Source: an uncultured Prevotellaceae bacterium
GTDB taxonomy: Bacteria; Bacteroidota; Bacteroidia; Bacteroidales; Bacteroidaceae
Direction of reading: 5' to 3'
DNA: 64,000 bases
Assembly: GCA_900316685.1 (NCBI GenBank)
Contig: ONDS01000008.1
Coordinates: forward strand, 153,563 to 217,562
The translations under genes were made by a program, and so were the position numbers. Below the pieces are notes generated by a model. It ran no database searches and had not been told where the DNA came from. It worked only from the letters and a program-made list of their open reading frames with translations. This document shows, one piece after another, positions 53,921-61,451 of the stretch; positions within the stretch are counted from its first letter, which is position 1, and the number at the start of each line of letters is the position of its first letter.

Positions 53921-56254
53921 ATGAAAGTTTTCAAAATCATGTGTATGGCCACATTATTGGCAGGTTGCAATGCCGCCGTCGACATCGACCAGCAGGTAGA
54001 CGAGCTCTACGGCAAGATGTCGCAGGAAGAACGTATCGCCCAGTTGCAGAGTTTCTACATGGATTATCTTTTCAACGAGCAAGGACAGTTGGATACCGCC
54101 AAATGCCGTCAGTTCATACCCAACGGCATCGGCCATTTCTCGCAGTTCGCTATGCAGAAGCCCACCGACCCTAACACCCTTCGCGACCGTGTGGCCGCCG
54201 TTCAGGATTGGTTGATTCACAACACTCCAAACGGCATTCCCGCCCTCTTTCATGAAGAAGTGCTGTCGGGTGTGAACACCCAAGGTTCGACCATCTATCC
54301 GCAGCAGATAGGCCAGGCCTGTTCGTTCAACCCCGAGCTGGCCGAACTGAAGACCCTCCAGACCAGTACCGCCATGCGCAAGATAGGCGGTGTGTTGGCC
54401 CTCTCGCCCATGGTCGATGTATGCCGCAATCCCAGTTTCAACCGTTTGGAAGAATCGTATGGTGAGGATGGTTATCTCTCCGCCGTGATGGGTTGCGCCT
54501 TCGTCAAGGGTCTGCAGCAAGGCGACCTGAAGAAAGGCGTCGGAGCCTGTTCGAAGCATTACTTAGGCTATGGAGGCGGAGGTGATGCCGAAGAGAAAGA
54601 GATGATGGAAGAGATACTCCTACCCCACGAGGCGATGATCCGCACAGCAGGCAGTCGTGTGGTGATGCCCGGTTATCATGCCGTTCATGGCACCAACTGC
54701 GCCGCCAACAGCGAAATACTGGAAGACATTCTCCGCGGCTATGTCGGCTTCGACGGCATGGTGGTGAGCGACTATACCGCCATCGACCAGTTGCCCAACC
54801 AGCCCGACACCGTGCATAAGGCCGCTGCCGCCCTCAATGCCGGTTGCGATGTCGATTTCCCTGTGGGAATGAATTACGCCCATTTGCAGGAAGCCCTCGA
54901 CCAGGGTTTGGTAAAGGCAGAAGTGTTTGAGCGTGCCGTGAAGCGCGTACTGAAGCATAAGTTCCTGGCCGGTCTGTTCGACAAAGACGCCTATCTGTAC
55001 AGTACCGAAAATATCACCTTGGACACCAAGGAAGAGCGTCAGACCGCCTACGACATCGCCACCCAATCGGTGGTGCTCTTGGAGAACAACGGCATCCTGC
55101 CCCTCAAGAAAGACAGTGCCAAACTCAACATCCTGCTGACCGGCCCCAACGCCAATACGATGTGGGCGATGTGCGGCGACTACACCTTCCCCGCCATGTC
55201 GTATTTCTGGAAGATGGTGATGGACGACCTTGACCATCCCCATGTGGTCACGCTATTGGAAGGAATGAAAGCCCAGATGCCCGAAGGCATGAACATCAGG
55301 TATTCGCGCGGTTGCGACTGGACCGAAGAGATAGAGACCAAATATGGTGAGGCCGGCGATGAGCGAGCCTGGGATTATGCCCTGCTGCACCGCAAGGTAG
55401 ACTCCGGCGAGAAGGCCGACAGACAGGAAGCACTGAAGATGGCCGGCGAGAGCGACGTGATCATTGCCGCCGTGGGCGAGAATGTGATGTTGTGCGGTGA
55501 GAACCGCGACCGTCAGGGCTTGCGTCTGCCCGGCCGGCAGGAGCAGTACGTGGAAGAATTGCTGAAGACCGGCAAGCCCGTGGTGTTGGTGATCTTCGGC
55601 GGTAGGGCCCAGGTTGTGTCCGACATCGCCGAGCGTTGCGCCGCCGTCATCCAGGCGTGGTATCCCGGCGAGGAAGGCGGTCGTGCCGTAGCCGACATTC
55701 TTTACGGCAAGGTGTCGCCCTCGGGCAAGCTGTCTGTCAGCTATCCCAAACAAGAGATTTACGAGCCCATCTGCTACAACCGTTCATTAGAGAAAGACGC
55801 CCGTGTGCAGTGGCCCTTCGGCTATGGCCTGAGCTATACCACCTTTGAGTACAGCAATCTGAAGGTAGACCAGGAAGCCTCCACCTCGTCGGAGAGCATC
55901 ATCCTTACGTTCGACCTCAAGAACACCGGCAATGTGTCCGCCGACGAGGTGGCACAGGTGTACCTCTCCCCCACCAAGGACGACCAGCATATCCGTCCCA
56001 TCCAGTTGCAAGGCTTTTCCCGTGTGTCGCTGAAAGCCGGCGAGAGCAAGACCGTGAAGATGAAACTGTATACAGACCAGTTCGGTTACTACAGTCATGA
56101 GGGCCAGCGGCAGTGGAACATACAGCCCGGCACGTTCACCGTTAAGATCGGAGCCTCTTCGACCGACATCCGCCTGCAGCAACAGGTGACGCTTAAAGGA
56201 GAGCCAGTGGTCAAACCGCTAAGAGACCAATATTTCTCGGAAAGGATTGAGTAA
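53921..56254 (+). CDS. Glycoside hydrolase family 3 beta-glucosidase lipoprotein
   Basis: The 777-aa protein starts MKVFKIMCMATLLAGCNAAV, a lipoprotein signal with Cys16. The GH3 (beta/alpha)8 barrel has GGVLALSPMVDVCRNPSFNR and GVGACSKHYLGYG. The nucleophile is in FDGMVVSDYTAIDQLPNQPD (the Asp of VSDYTA). The alpha/beta sandwich (about 390-600) and C-terminal FnIII domain (FDLKNTGNVSADEVAQVYLS) follow. It should hydrolyse beta-glucosides or xylosides. With GH43 and CE2-like proteins in the window it suits hemicellulose use. Exact specificity is uncertain. Confidence 0.93.
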   Translation: MKVFKIMCMATLLAGCNAAVDIDQQVDELYGKMSQEERIAQLQSFYMDYLFNEQGQLDTAKCRQFIPNGIGHFSQFAMQKPTDPNTLRDRVAAVQDWLIHNTPNGIPALFHEEVLSGVNTQGSTIYPQQIGQACSFNPELAELKTLQTSTAMRKIGGVLALSPMVDVCRNPSFNRLEESYGEDGYLSAVMGCAFVKGLQQGDLKKGVGACSKHYLGYGGGGDAEEKEMMEEILLPHEAMIRTAGSRVVMPGYHAVHGTNCAANSEILEDILRGYVGFDGMVVSDYTAIDQLPNQPDTVHKAAAALNAGCDVDFPVGMNYAHLQEALDQGLVKAEVFERAVKRVLKHKFLAGLFDKDAYLYSTENITLDTKEERQTAYDIATQSVVLLENNGILPLKKDSAKLNILLTGPNANTMWAMCGDYTFPAMSYFWKMVMDDLDHPHVVTLLEGMKAQMPEGMNIRYSRGCDWTEEIETKYGEAGDERAWDYALLHRKVDSGEKADRQEALKMAGESDVIIAAVGENVMLCGENRDRQGLRLPGRQEQYVEELLKTGKPVVLVIFGGRAQVVSDIAERCAAVIQAWYPGEEGGRAVADILYGKVSPSGKLSVSYPKQEIYEPICYNRSLEKDARVQWPFGYGLSYTTFEYSNLKVDQEASTSSESIILTFDLKNTGNVSADEVAQVYLSPTKDDQHIRPIQLQGFSRVSLKAGESKTVKMKLYTDQFGYYSHEGQRQWNIQPGTFTVKIGASSTDIRLQQQVTLKGEPVVKPLRDQYFSERIE

Positions 56255-56277
56255 TCATGATTGATTTTTTTGAGACG

Positions 56278-56308
56278 CATCAGCCCAGGCTTTTTAGTCT
56301 GGGCTGAT
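56278..56308. terminator. Hairpin after the GH3 gene
   Basis: ATCAGCCCAG and CTGGGCTGAT form a 10-bp stem with loop GCTTTTTAGT, 24 bp after the stop. It lacks a T-tract, so it may stop transcription only weakly. The rest of the gap to 56573 shows only the promoter at 56460. Confidence 0.55.
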
Positions 56309-56459
56309 ATGTGTAGCACATCCGGTAGCCACAGCCATAGCGACTGTACAAACTTGCTTTTACCCGCCTTTCCAGGAGTTAATACTTGTCCGGTTTTTCC
56401 TCCTTCAATTGACATAAATCAATAAAACAGCCATATTCCCATAATTACGGGATAATCCT

Positions 56460-56489
56460 TGACCGCGTCTTAAATCTTGCATAACTTTG
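56460..56489 (+). promoter_or_regulatory. Promoter of the Rhs locus
   Basis: TTG at 56460-56462, 19 nt, TAACTTTG at 56482-56489, about 85 nt before the Rhs head start at 56574. Confidence 0.65.
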
Positions 56490-56573
56490 CAGGAAAAATA
56501 CAGAAAAAAAACGCCCTAACTAACTTTAAAACTCATTGTAGGCAATAGGCTTAGGTATAGTAACTTAATAATT

Positions 56574-56831
56574 ATGAAAAGATTATTTTTTGCATTGACA
56601 TTATCCATGTCCCTGTCATCTATCCCCTCATACGGACAGGTTGAAGTAGATATTAACCGCCCAAGTGTCAATGCTGATCAGTTCGGACTTGCCTTGAAGG
56701 CGGAGACGGCACTCAACAAGGGTCAACTTTCCCTTAGCATACCCTTGATGGAACTCAAAGGAAAAGGCTATGACTTACCTATCTCACTCACATTCTATAA
56801 AGGAGACGTTACCGCTTGCACTGAGGCATGA
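56574..56831 (+). pseudogene. Truncated Rhs-family protein, N-terminal head
   Basis: The 85-aa frame begins with a signal peptide (MKRLFFALTLSMSLSSIPSYGQ) and runs through ALNKGQLSLSIPLMELKGKG and DLPISLTFYKGDVTACTE. That is the N-terminal entry region of secreted Bacteroidales Rhs/YD-repeat proteins, which normally continue into a shell of more than 1000 aa. Here it stops after 85 codons. The following bases encode, one frame over, the last 31 codons of a toxin tip. The whole shell is missing. The signal peptide shows that the parental Rhs protein was exported. Confidence 0.75.
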
Positions 56832-56922
56832 ATTAGAGACCGTAGGAATCAAAGGTAACAATAAATACACAGAGAATAAGTTGCGTAAAGAGCAGGGACT
56901 AAATAAAAGAATTGCATACTGA
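56827..56922 (+). pseudogene. Rhs toxin tip, C-terminal remnant
   Basis: 31 codons (HELETVGIKGNNKYTENK to LNKRIAY) are open in the +1 frame relative to the head and stop at 56920-56922. The ending ENKLRKEQGLNKRIAY resembles the C-terminal ends of Rhs-linked zincin (NleD-like) toxin domains. The stop TGA overlaps the next ATG as TGATG. It is joined directly to the truncated head, consistent with an internal deletion of several kb. Confidence 0.6.
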
Positions 56923-57434
56923 TGAGAAATTATATTATTTGCGTATTCGCATTCACCATTTGGGGATGTGCGAACAAGATCTATGACGGCTATCTTTGCA
57001 AGTACTTCTTTTTCCCGACAAGTACAAATAAAAATTGCTTTTGGGTGGAGGTTAAGGAAGACCGCACAATGAAAGTAACTTTCGGGAATATGACTTGGGA
57101 TTGCCATCGTTCCATTAAGCATGGTAGATTCCCTAAAGAGGGGATAGCATGGGAGAGAATAAGAGAAAAGGATAGCATTATAATCGACACCTTGGCTTAT
57201 CGGCAACTGGAAGATTTATCTTATGAAGTGAGAAAGTTTGAATCAGTCAACTGCTTTATACAAAGTATTAGTAAGGATGGCATGGGTAATGTACTTTTCA
57301 TTAAAGACAAATATTACTTTATCGAATTTGGACCTTACAAAAACAAAACGATAAAGGATTTCATCAAGAAACTAAAGGAAATAAGTCCTATTCCAATAAG
57401 AGGTTCGTGGGGGTCATCTCTTTATGGAAAATGA
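56922..57434 (+). CDS. Putative lipoprotein, immunity candidate
   Basis: The 170-aa protein starts MRNYIICVFAFTIWGC, with a lipobox-like WGC. The mature part is rich in aromatic and charged residues (NCFWVEVKEDRTMKVTFGNM). No known domain is recognised. It overlaps the preceding toxin-tail stop by one base (TGATG), the typical arrangement of a polymorphic-toxin immunity gene. Extracytoplasmic location would fit a toxin acting outside the cytoplasm. The stop lies on the first bases of a 22-bp inverted-repeat element. Confidence 0.6.
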   Translation: MRNYIICVFAFTIWGCANKIYDGYLCKYFFFPTSTNKNCFWVEVKEDRTMKVTFGNMTWDCHRSIKHGRFPKEGIAWERIREKDSIIIDTLAYRQLEDLSYEVRKFESVNCFIQSISKDGMGNVLFIKDKYYFIEFGPYKNKTIKDFIKKLKEISPIPIRGSWGSSLYGK

Positions 57435-57500
57435 GAGTGTAAAGTAAACTGTGTCAGGCTACAATAAAAAGTAGTATAACACAGTTTACTTTACACTCTC
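57433..57500. mobile_element. 68-bp element with perfect 22-bp inverted repeats
   Basis: GAGAGTGTAAAGTAAACTGT plus GT at 57433-57454 is the exact reverse complement of 57479-57500, with a 24-nt centre. It looks like two transposon ends or a very small MITE. It begins at the stop of the preceding gene and precedes a frame that has no start. I cannot name the parent IS. Confidence 0.65.
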
Positions 57501-57695
57501 CTTACTGATAGGAAAAAAGATATTGGCCAAGCTCTTTTTGTCACAAATGCATTTCCTAAACAAACGATAAAGTTCCAATTATTTCTTCCTGGTGAAAACC
57601 GTTATGTTCCTTATTCTGTCAATTCTAAAGAAAGCGACTTTATAAGCCAAATAGGTGGTTATACCATTCCTGATATAACAGTTACAAACAAATGA
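57501..57695 (+). pseudogene. Toxin-tip remnant without a start
   Basis: 64 codons are open from the inverted-repeat element to a stop at 57693-57695: LTDRKKDIGQALFVTNAFPK, TIKFQLFLPGENRYVPYSVN, SDFISQIGGYTIPDITVTNK. It is unrelated to the other tips here. The stop overlaps the next ATG by ATGA. It is probably the C-terminal end of a second displaced Rhs toxin or another effector. Function is unknown. Confidence 0.5.
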
Positions 57696-58276
57696 AAAAC
57701 CGTTCAAAAGCAATCATACTGTCTTTGTTGTTAGCATATACTTGTGGCTATGGCCAACAAAAGTATAGGGATTATTATGGATTCCCTCTAAAATGTATTC
57801 CAGCAAATATGGAATTCGTTAACTTTATTATTGGCTATTTCTCTGATTGCGAATGTTTGTCATTATCCTACATCGGACAATACAAAGATTCAGGTATGAG
57901 TATTCGTTTGAGGTTAGATGGTTTTAACGATTTGGAATATGATAGTGCTGACGACTTTTCTTCTTACATCACTATCAATAATAAGGCTGTTTTATTATCT
58001 AAAAACATTCTTTCAGGTTTATTCCTTTCAAATTGGTTCAAACCGTTGAATGTAAAAGTAATTCATTATTTAAGAAAAGACGGAATAAAAGAAACAGATT
58101 TAATCTTAACAAATAATATGATTTATTTTGTGTATTGGGATAAAACAGAAAAAACTTATATGGCTAGATGTTCTGATTTCCCAAATTATGTATTTCTATG
58201 GGCTTATCATTTTTTTAAAAAGAATAACAGTAGGGACGGAGGTTTAGATAGGTTTCAATCCCTTTCTCAAAAATGA
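57692..58276 (+). CDS. Secreted hypothetical protein, immunity candidate
   Basis: The 194-aa protein has a signal peptide (MKNRSKAIILSLLLAYTCGYGQ). It is rich in aromatic residues (KYRDYYGFPLKCIPANMEF) with no known motif. Both ends are coupled by 4-nt ATGA overlaps, to the toxin-tip remnant before it and to the Rhs-zincin gene after it. This resembles an immunity gene of a polymorphic-toxin array. The AT-rich composition is unlike the core. Confidence 0.6.
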   Translation: MKNRSKAIILSLLLAYTCGYGQQKYRDYYGFPLKCIPANMEFVNFIIGYFSDCECLSLSYIGQYKDSGMSIRLRLDGFNDLEYDSADDFSSYITINNKAVLLSKNILSGLFLSNWFKPLNVKVIHYLRKDGIKETDLILTNNMIYFVYWDKTEKTYMARCSDFPNYVFLWAYHFFKKNNSRDGGLDRFQSLSQK

Positions 58277-59148
58277 GAAAAAAACTCAAACCTATGAAGT
58301 TAAACTGTAAAATGACATATAACCTCTCCGGCAACTCGCACACGTTATACTTCACAAACAGCAGTGAGATGAGGATGGAGGATCCCGCCCAGATGGCCGG
58401 TGAGTTCCTGCAGCCCTACCGCTTCACGGGCAAGGAGCTTGACAGGGTGAACGGCCTGAACATGTACGACTTCGGAGCCCGTTGGTATGACGTGGCCGGC
58501 GTGCCCATGTGGACGAGCGTCGACCCGCTGGCGGAGAAATACTACCATGTCAGCCCCTATGCGTACTGCGGGGGAGATCCGGTGAACTACGTGGATCCGG
58601 ATGGAAGAACTGTCAAGATTTATTACCAGAATTCAGATGGAGACAGTTATTTTTATAACTTCAAAGGTAAAACCAAACATTTTTCAGACCCATTTGTGCA
58701 GGATTTCATTGATACTTATTGGTTCTTCAAAGAAACAGGTGGTGGGGAAAATGTCATAGATGCCGTAGAAGACACGAATACTATTATTTATGTCTCTAAT
58801 GCAGAAGAAGAGAATGGTGGAACTTATTTTGATATTGAAGAACGAGAATTTACTGTGCATTGGGAATCCAGAAAAGGATTGTTTCTATCAAATGGTGGCA
58901 AGCAATCACCTGCGACAAGATTAGAACATGAATTTGATCATGCCATGAGTAGGAAAAATGATGCGTATTCTCATAGAATCCGACAAAGCAAGAAAGATGA
59001 GATTTATGAAAATGAAGAAGAGAAACGAGTTATTCAAGGAAGTGAGTCTAAAACAGCTAAGAAACACCACGAAGGTGTTAGGTATGACCATAAGGGCAAA
59101 ACTTATGATACAGAAGGTCCAACTACAACGAAAAGGAAAATCAAATAA
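58273..59148 (+). CDS. Orphan Rhs C-terminal fragment with zincin toxin domain
   Basis: The 291-aa protein has about 40 unrelated residues, then the GC-rich Rhs core end from YRFTGKELDRVNGLNMYDFG to YAYCGGDPVNYVDPDG (about 42-112), the boundary after which polymorphic-toxin tips begin. The tip (about 113-291) is AT-rich and contains TRLEHEFDHAMSRK, an HExxH zinc site, with Glu-rich KDEIYENEEEKRVIQGSE downstream as possible third ligand. It is a likely metallopeptidase toxin. There is no signal peptide or Rhs shell, so as such it is probably a silent or displaced tip. The immunity candidate overlaps its end by 44 nt. Confidence 0.75.
   Translation: MRKKLKPMKLNCKMTYNLSGNSHTLYFTNSSEMRMEDPAQMAGEFLQPYRFTGKELDRVNGLNMYDFGARWYDVAGVPMWTSVDPLAEKYYHVSPYAYCGGDPVNYVDPDGRTVKIYYQNSDGDSYFYNFKGKTKHFSDPFVQDFIDTYWFFKETGGGENVIDAVEDTNTIIYVSNAEEENGGTYFDIEEREFTVHWESRKGLFLSNGGKQSPATRLEHEFDHAMSRKNDAYSHRIRQSKKDEIYENEEEKRVIQGSESKTAKKHHEGVRYDHKGKTYDTEGPTTTKRKIK
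58399..58769 (+). repeat. Long direct repeat, copy 1
   Basis: 371 bp from GGTGAGTTCCTGCAG to GATGCCGTAGA is almost identical to 60702-61072. It covers the Rhs core end and the first half of the toxin tip. Lower-level similarity continues to the immunity genes. Confidence 0.85.
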
Positions 59149-59803
59149 AAGCTTTCCATATTTTCTTTTTTTGTTATATTTCCTATGTATAGGATGTCGT
59201 ACGGGAAAAGATGCAAATAGAATGAATTATTTGATTAATACCAAAGATACAATAGAAGTGGTTTATTACCCTGGTTTTTTTGATACTTCCATAGGCTTTC
59301 AATGCTACAACATGAAAAACTTTTCTTTTCAACATGCAGATACTGTGTTTGTCAATGGAGGTGAATTCGATGAAATTGCATCGTGTATTAATCACTTTGA
59401 TTGTTCCAAAGAACACAGCTATTGCGATGCGAGATATTATGTAAAATATAACCATAAGGATTATTTCCTTAATGGTATCCCATTTTATACCTGTGATGGT
59501 CGAAAAACTCCTTTCATAAATAATGATCATGCTTTATATTTATTATTAGATAAATGCCAATTCTATAATCACATACCATTTGAAGAGTTATTGTGGTTCA
59601 AGTTGATAAAAAAATATGGTGTCCCCGATGACTACTCTTCTATCCCAATAAATGAATTGCATGAAGACTCTACATTCCATCCATCAAACAATATTCAAGA
59701 TAGTACTTCATACTATAAACGATCCATTAAAAGAAATCATGGCTTCAAAAAAACAGTCATGATAAGATACCCCGAACAACCTCGGGGGCAGAGTATTGAT
59801 TAA
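59105..59803 (+). CDS. Lipoprotein, cognate immunity candidate of the first zincin toxin
   Basis: The protein has 232 aa from the ATG at 59105, which overlaps the toxin end by 44 nt. The longer frame would lie wholly in the toxin gene. Residues about 1-28 form a lipoprotein-type signal (FPYFLFLLYFLCIGC). The mature part contains DTIEVVYYPGFFDTSIGFQC, HALYLLLDKCQFYNHIPFEE and IKKYGVPDDY, all shared with the protein at 61411. Pairing with the duplicated toxin strongly suggests immunity. A periplasmic or outer-membrane location implies that the toxin acts there. Confidence 0.65.
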   Translation: MIQKVQLQRKGKSNKSFPYFLFLLYFLCIGCRTGKDANRMNYLINTKDTIEVVYYPGFFDTSIGFQCYNMKNFSFQHADTVFVNGGEFDEIASCINHFDCSKEHSYCDARYYVKYNHKDYFLNGIPFYTCDGRKTPFINNDHALYLLLDKCQFYNHIPFEELLWFKLIKKYGVPDDYSSIPINELHEDSTFHPSNNIQDSTSYYKRSIKRNHGFKKTVMIRYPEQPRGQSID

Positions 59804-59936
59804 TAATTTATCAAAGAGATGGGGAGTTTCGTGCGATTATAGGGCTTACAGGCTATAATTATAATTTAAGAAGGCGGACAGAGGGAATTAGTAGGATTTG
59901 GAAAAGCATTGGCATGTTTTTTAATAGTCTTTTTTG

Positions 59937-60474
59937 ATGGATTGGAAAAAAAAATGGGCACTATTCACGTTTTGGCCAGTGATTGTATTAGCCATCTTTA
60001 TGATAATGACCTTTATTAATGGTTTATTATCTCAATACCACTATTATCATGTGCCACAATCATATATATATTGTTACGAAGCATTTTCCATTTAGTCAAT
60101 ACGGACAAATATTTTATATGAAGAAAGAAAAGAGCAAGTCCTCTAAAATGCTGATTGTAAAATATAAATACAAAGAGTTAGCTACAATCGAAATTCTATC
60201 AAAACAATCTAACGATTCCATTCTTATTCCAAAAGGCAATTACATTGAGGACATATTAAACATTGGATTCAAGTTAGCAGTATTGAAGGAACAAGAACAG
60301 AATGGATTCATTGAGATGAATAAAGTTGATTTATATATTAAAAAGAAGAAAGAATATGATACTATCATTGAGAATTGGCTCAACACACCTTATATTAAGA
60401 CTACCATTTATAGAACGGGTGATATAATATATATCGAGGATAAGAATAAAAGATTCAAGTTGGAACCATTATGA
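59937..60474 (+). pseudogene. Frameshifted membrane protein, possible orphan immunity gene
   Basis: An ATG at 59937 opens MDWKKKWALFTFWPVIVLAI, a clear membrane helix, and stops at 60093-60095 after 52 codons. A second frame takes over (60019-60474; FSQYGQIFYMKKEKSKSSKM to YIEDKNKRFKLEPL). A single-base change near 60085-60095 would join them into one protein of about 178 aa. It could be two small proteins, a sequencing error or a decayed gene. The stretch 59804-59936 before it shows nothing I can support. Confidence 0.5.
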
Positions 60475-60578
60475 ATCTTTCATTGAGTCCTTTGCACTAC
60501 GAGGCTCCCGAGGACGGTTCCTTCGGCCTGACGCTGCCGGAGAATAGTATAGATTCGTTTTATTCTTTTATTTGGTAG
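60471..60578 (+). pseudogene. Short GC-rich fragment, possible Rhs core remnant
   Basis: A 35-codon frame contains LSPLHYEAPEDGSFGLTLPE within a GC-rich patch about 60 bp long surrounded by AT-rich DNA. The ATG overlaps the previous stop as ATGA. Its composition matches the Rhs core pieces nearby, so it may be another core fragment left by recombination. I do not recognise the exact source. Confidence 0.35.
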
Positions 60579-60602
60579 AATCAGAAAAAAAGCATACTTT
60601 TG
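60571..60602 (+). promoter_or_regulatory. Promoter of the second Rhs-zincin cassette
   Basis: TTTG at 60571-60574, 20 nt, TACTTTTG at 60595-60602, about 52 nt before the ATG at 60654. The second cassette can therefore be expressed on its own. Confidence 0.65.
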
Positions 60603-60653
60603 CAGAAACAAAATCCGCCCCCTCGCAAAAATTAGGTAAAAGTACTCAGAACT

Positions 60654-61451
60654 ATGAAAAAAAGGCAATATGCCAAACAAACTCCGTCGCAACATACGGC
60701 AGGTGAGTTCCTGCAGCCCTACCGCTTCACGGGCAAGGAGCTCGACAGGGTGAACGGCCTGAACATGTACGACTTCGGAGCCCGTTGGTATGACGTGGCC
60801 GGCGTGCCTATGTGGACGAGCGTCGACCCGCTGGCGGAGAAATACTACCATGTCAGCCCCTATGCGTACTGCGGAGGTGATCCGGTGAACTTCGTGGATC
60901 CGGATGGGAGAACTGTCAAGATTTATTACCAGAATTCAGATGGAGACAGTTATGTTTATAACTTCAATGGTAAAACCAAACAATTTTCAGACCCATTTGT
61001 GCAGGATTTCATTGATACATATTGGTTCTTCAAAGAAACAGGTGGTGGGGAAAATGTCAAAGATGCCGTAGAGAATAAAAACACTACGATTTACTTGGTT
61101 AATGCCGATGAGGAGGACGGACAAGGAACAGAGTTTAAAGTGATTGGCGGTGAATTATTTGTTTATTGGGAAGCCCGGAAAGGTTTGTTATTGTCAAACG
61201 GAGGAAAACAGTCTGCCGCAACAAGGTTAGAACATGAATTTGATCATGCTAATGATTGCAAAAGGGATCCAAAGAAGCATCGGGAAAGGCGTGAACGAAA
61301 TAATGACCAATATGAAAATGAGGAAGAAAGGCGTGTAATTCAAGGAAGTGAAACTAAAACTGCAAGGAAACACCATGAAGGTTTTAGATATGATCATAAA
61401 GGGAAAACTTATGAAACGCAAGATCCTACTACAACTATGGAAAAAAGGTGA
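60654..61451 (+). CDS. Second orphan Rhs C-terminal fragment with zincin toxin domain
   Basis: The 265-aa protein opens MKKRQYAKQTPSQHTAG, then the same Rhs core end (YRFTGKELDRVNGLNMYDFG to GDPVNFVDPDG). The toxin tip contains TRLEHEFDHANDCKRDPKKH and YENEEERRVIQGSETKTARK. The HExxH site is intact. The N-terminal 17 residues are not a signal peptide, and the gene has its own consensus promoter. The tip's second half differs from copy 1 in many positions while the first half is almost identical. The lipoprotein gene overlaps its end by 41 nt. Confidence 0.75.
   Translation: MKKRQYAKQTPSQHTAGEFLQPYRFTGKELDRVNGLNMYDFGARWYDVAGVPMWTSVDPLAEKYYHVSPYAYCGGDPVNFVDPDGRTVKIYYQNSDGDSYVYNFNGKTKQFSDPFVQDFIDTYWFFKETGGGENVKDAVENKNTTIYLVNADEEDGQGTEFKVIGGELFVYWEARKGLLLSNGGKQSAATRLEHEFDHANDCKRDPKKHRERRERNNDQYENEEERRVIQGSETKTARKHHEGFRYDHKGKTYETQDPTTTMEKR
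60702..61072 (+). repeat. Long direct repeat, copy 2
   Basis: This is the partner of 58399-58769, the same 371-bp length and nearly identical, 2.3 kb downstream in the same orientation. Homologous recombination between the copies would delete the intervening cassette. Confidence 0.85.
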
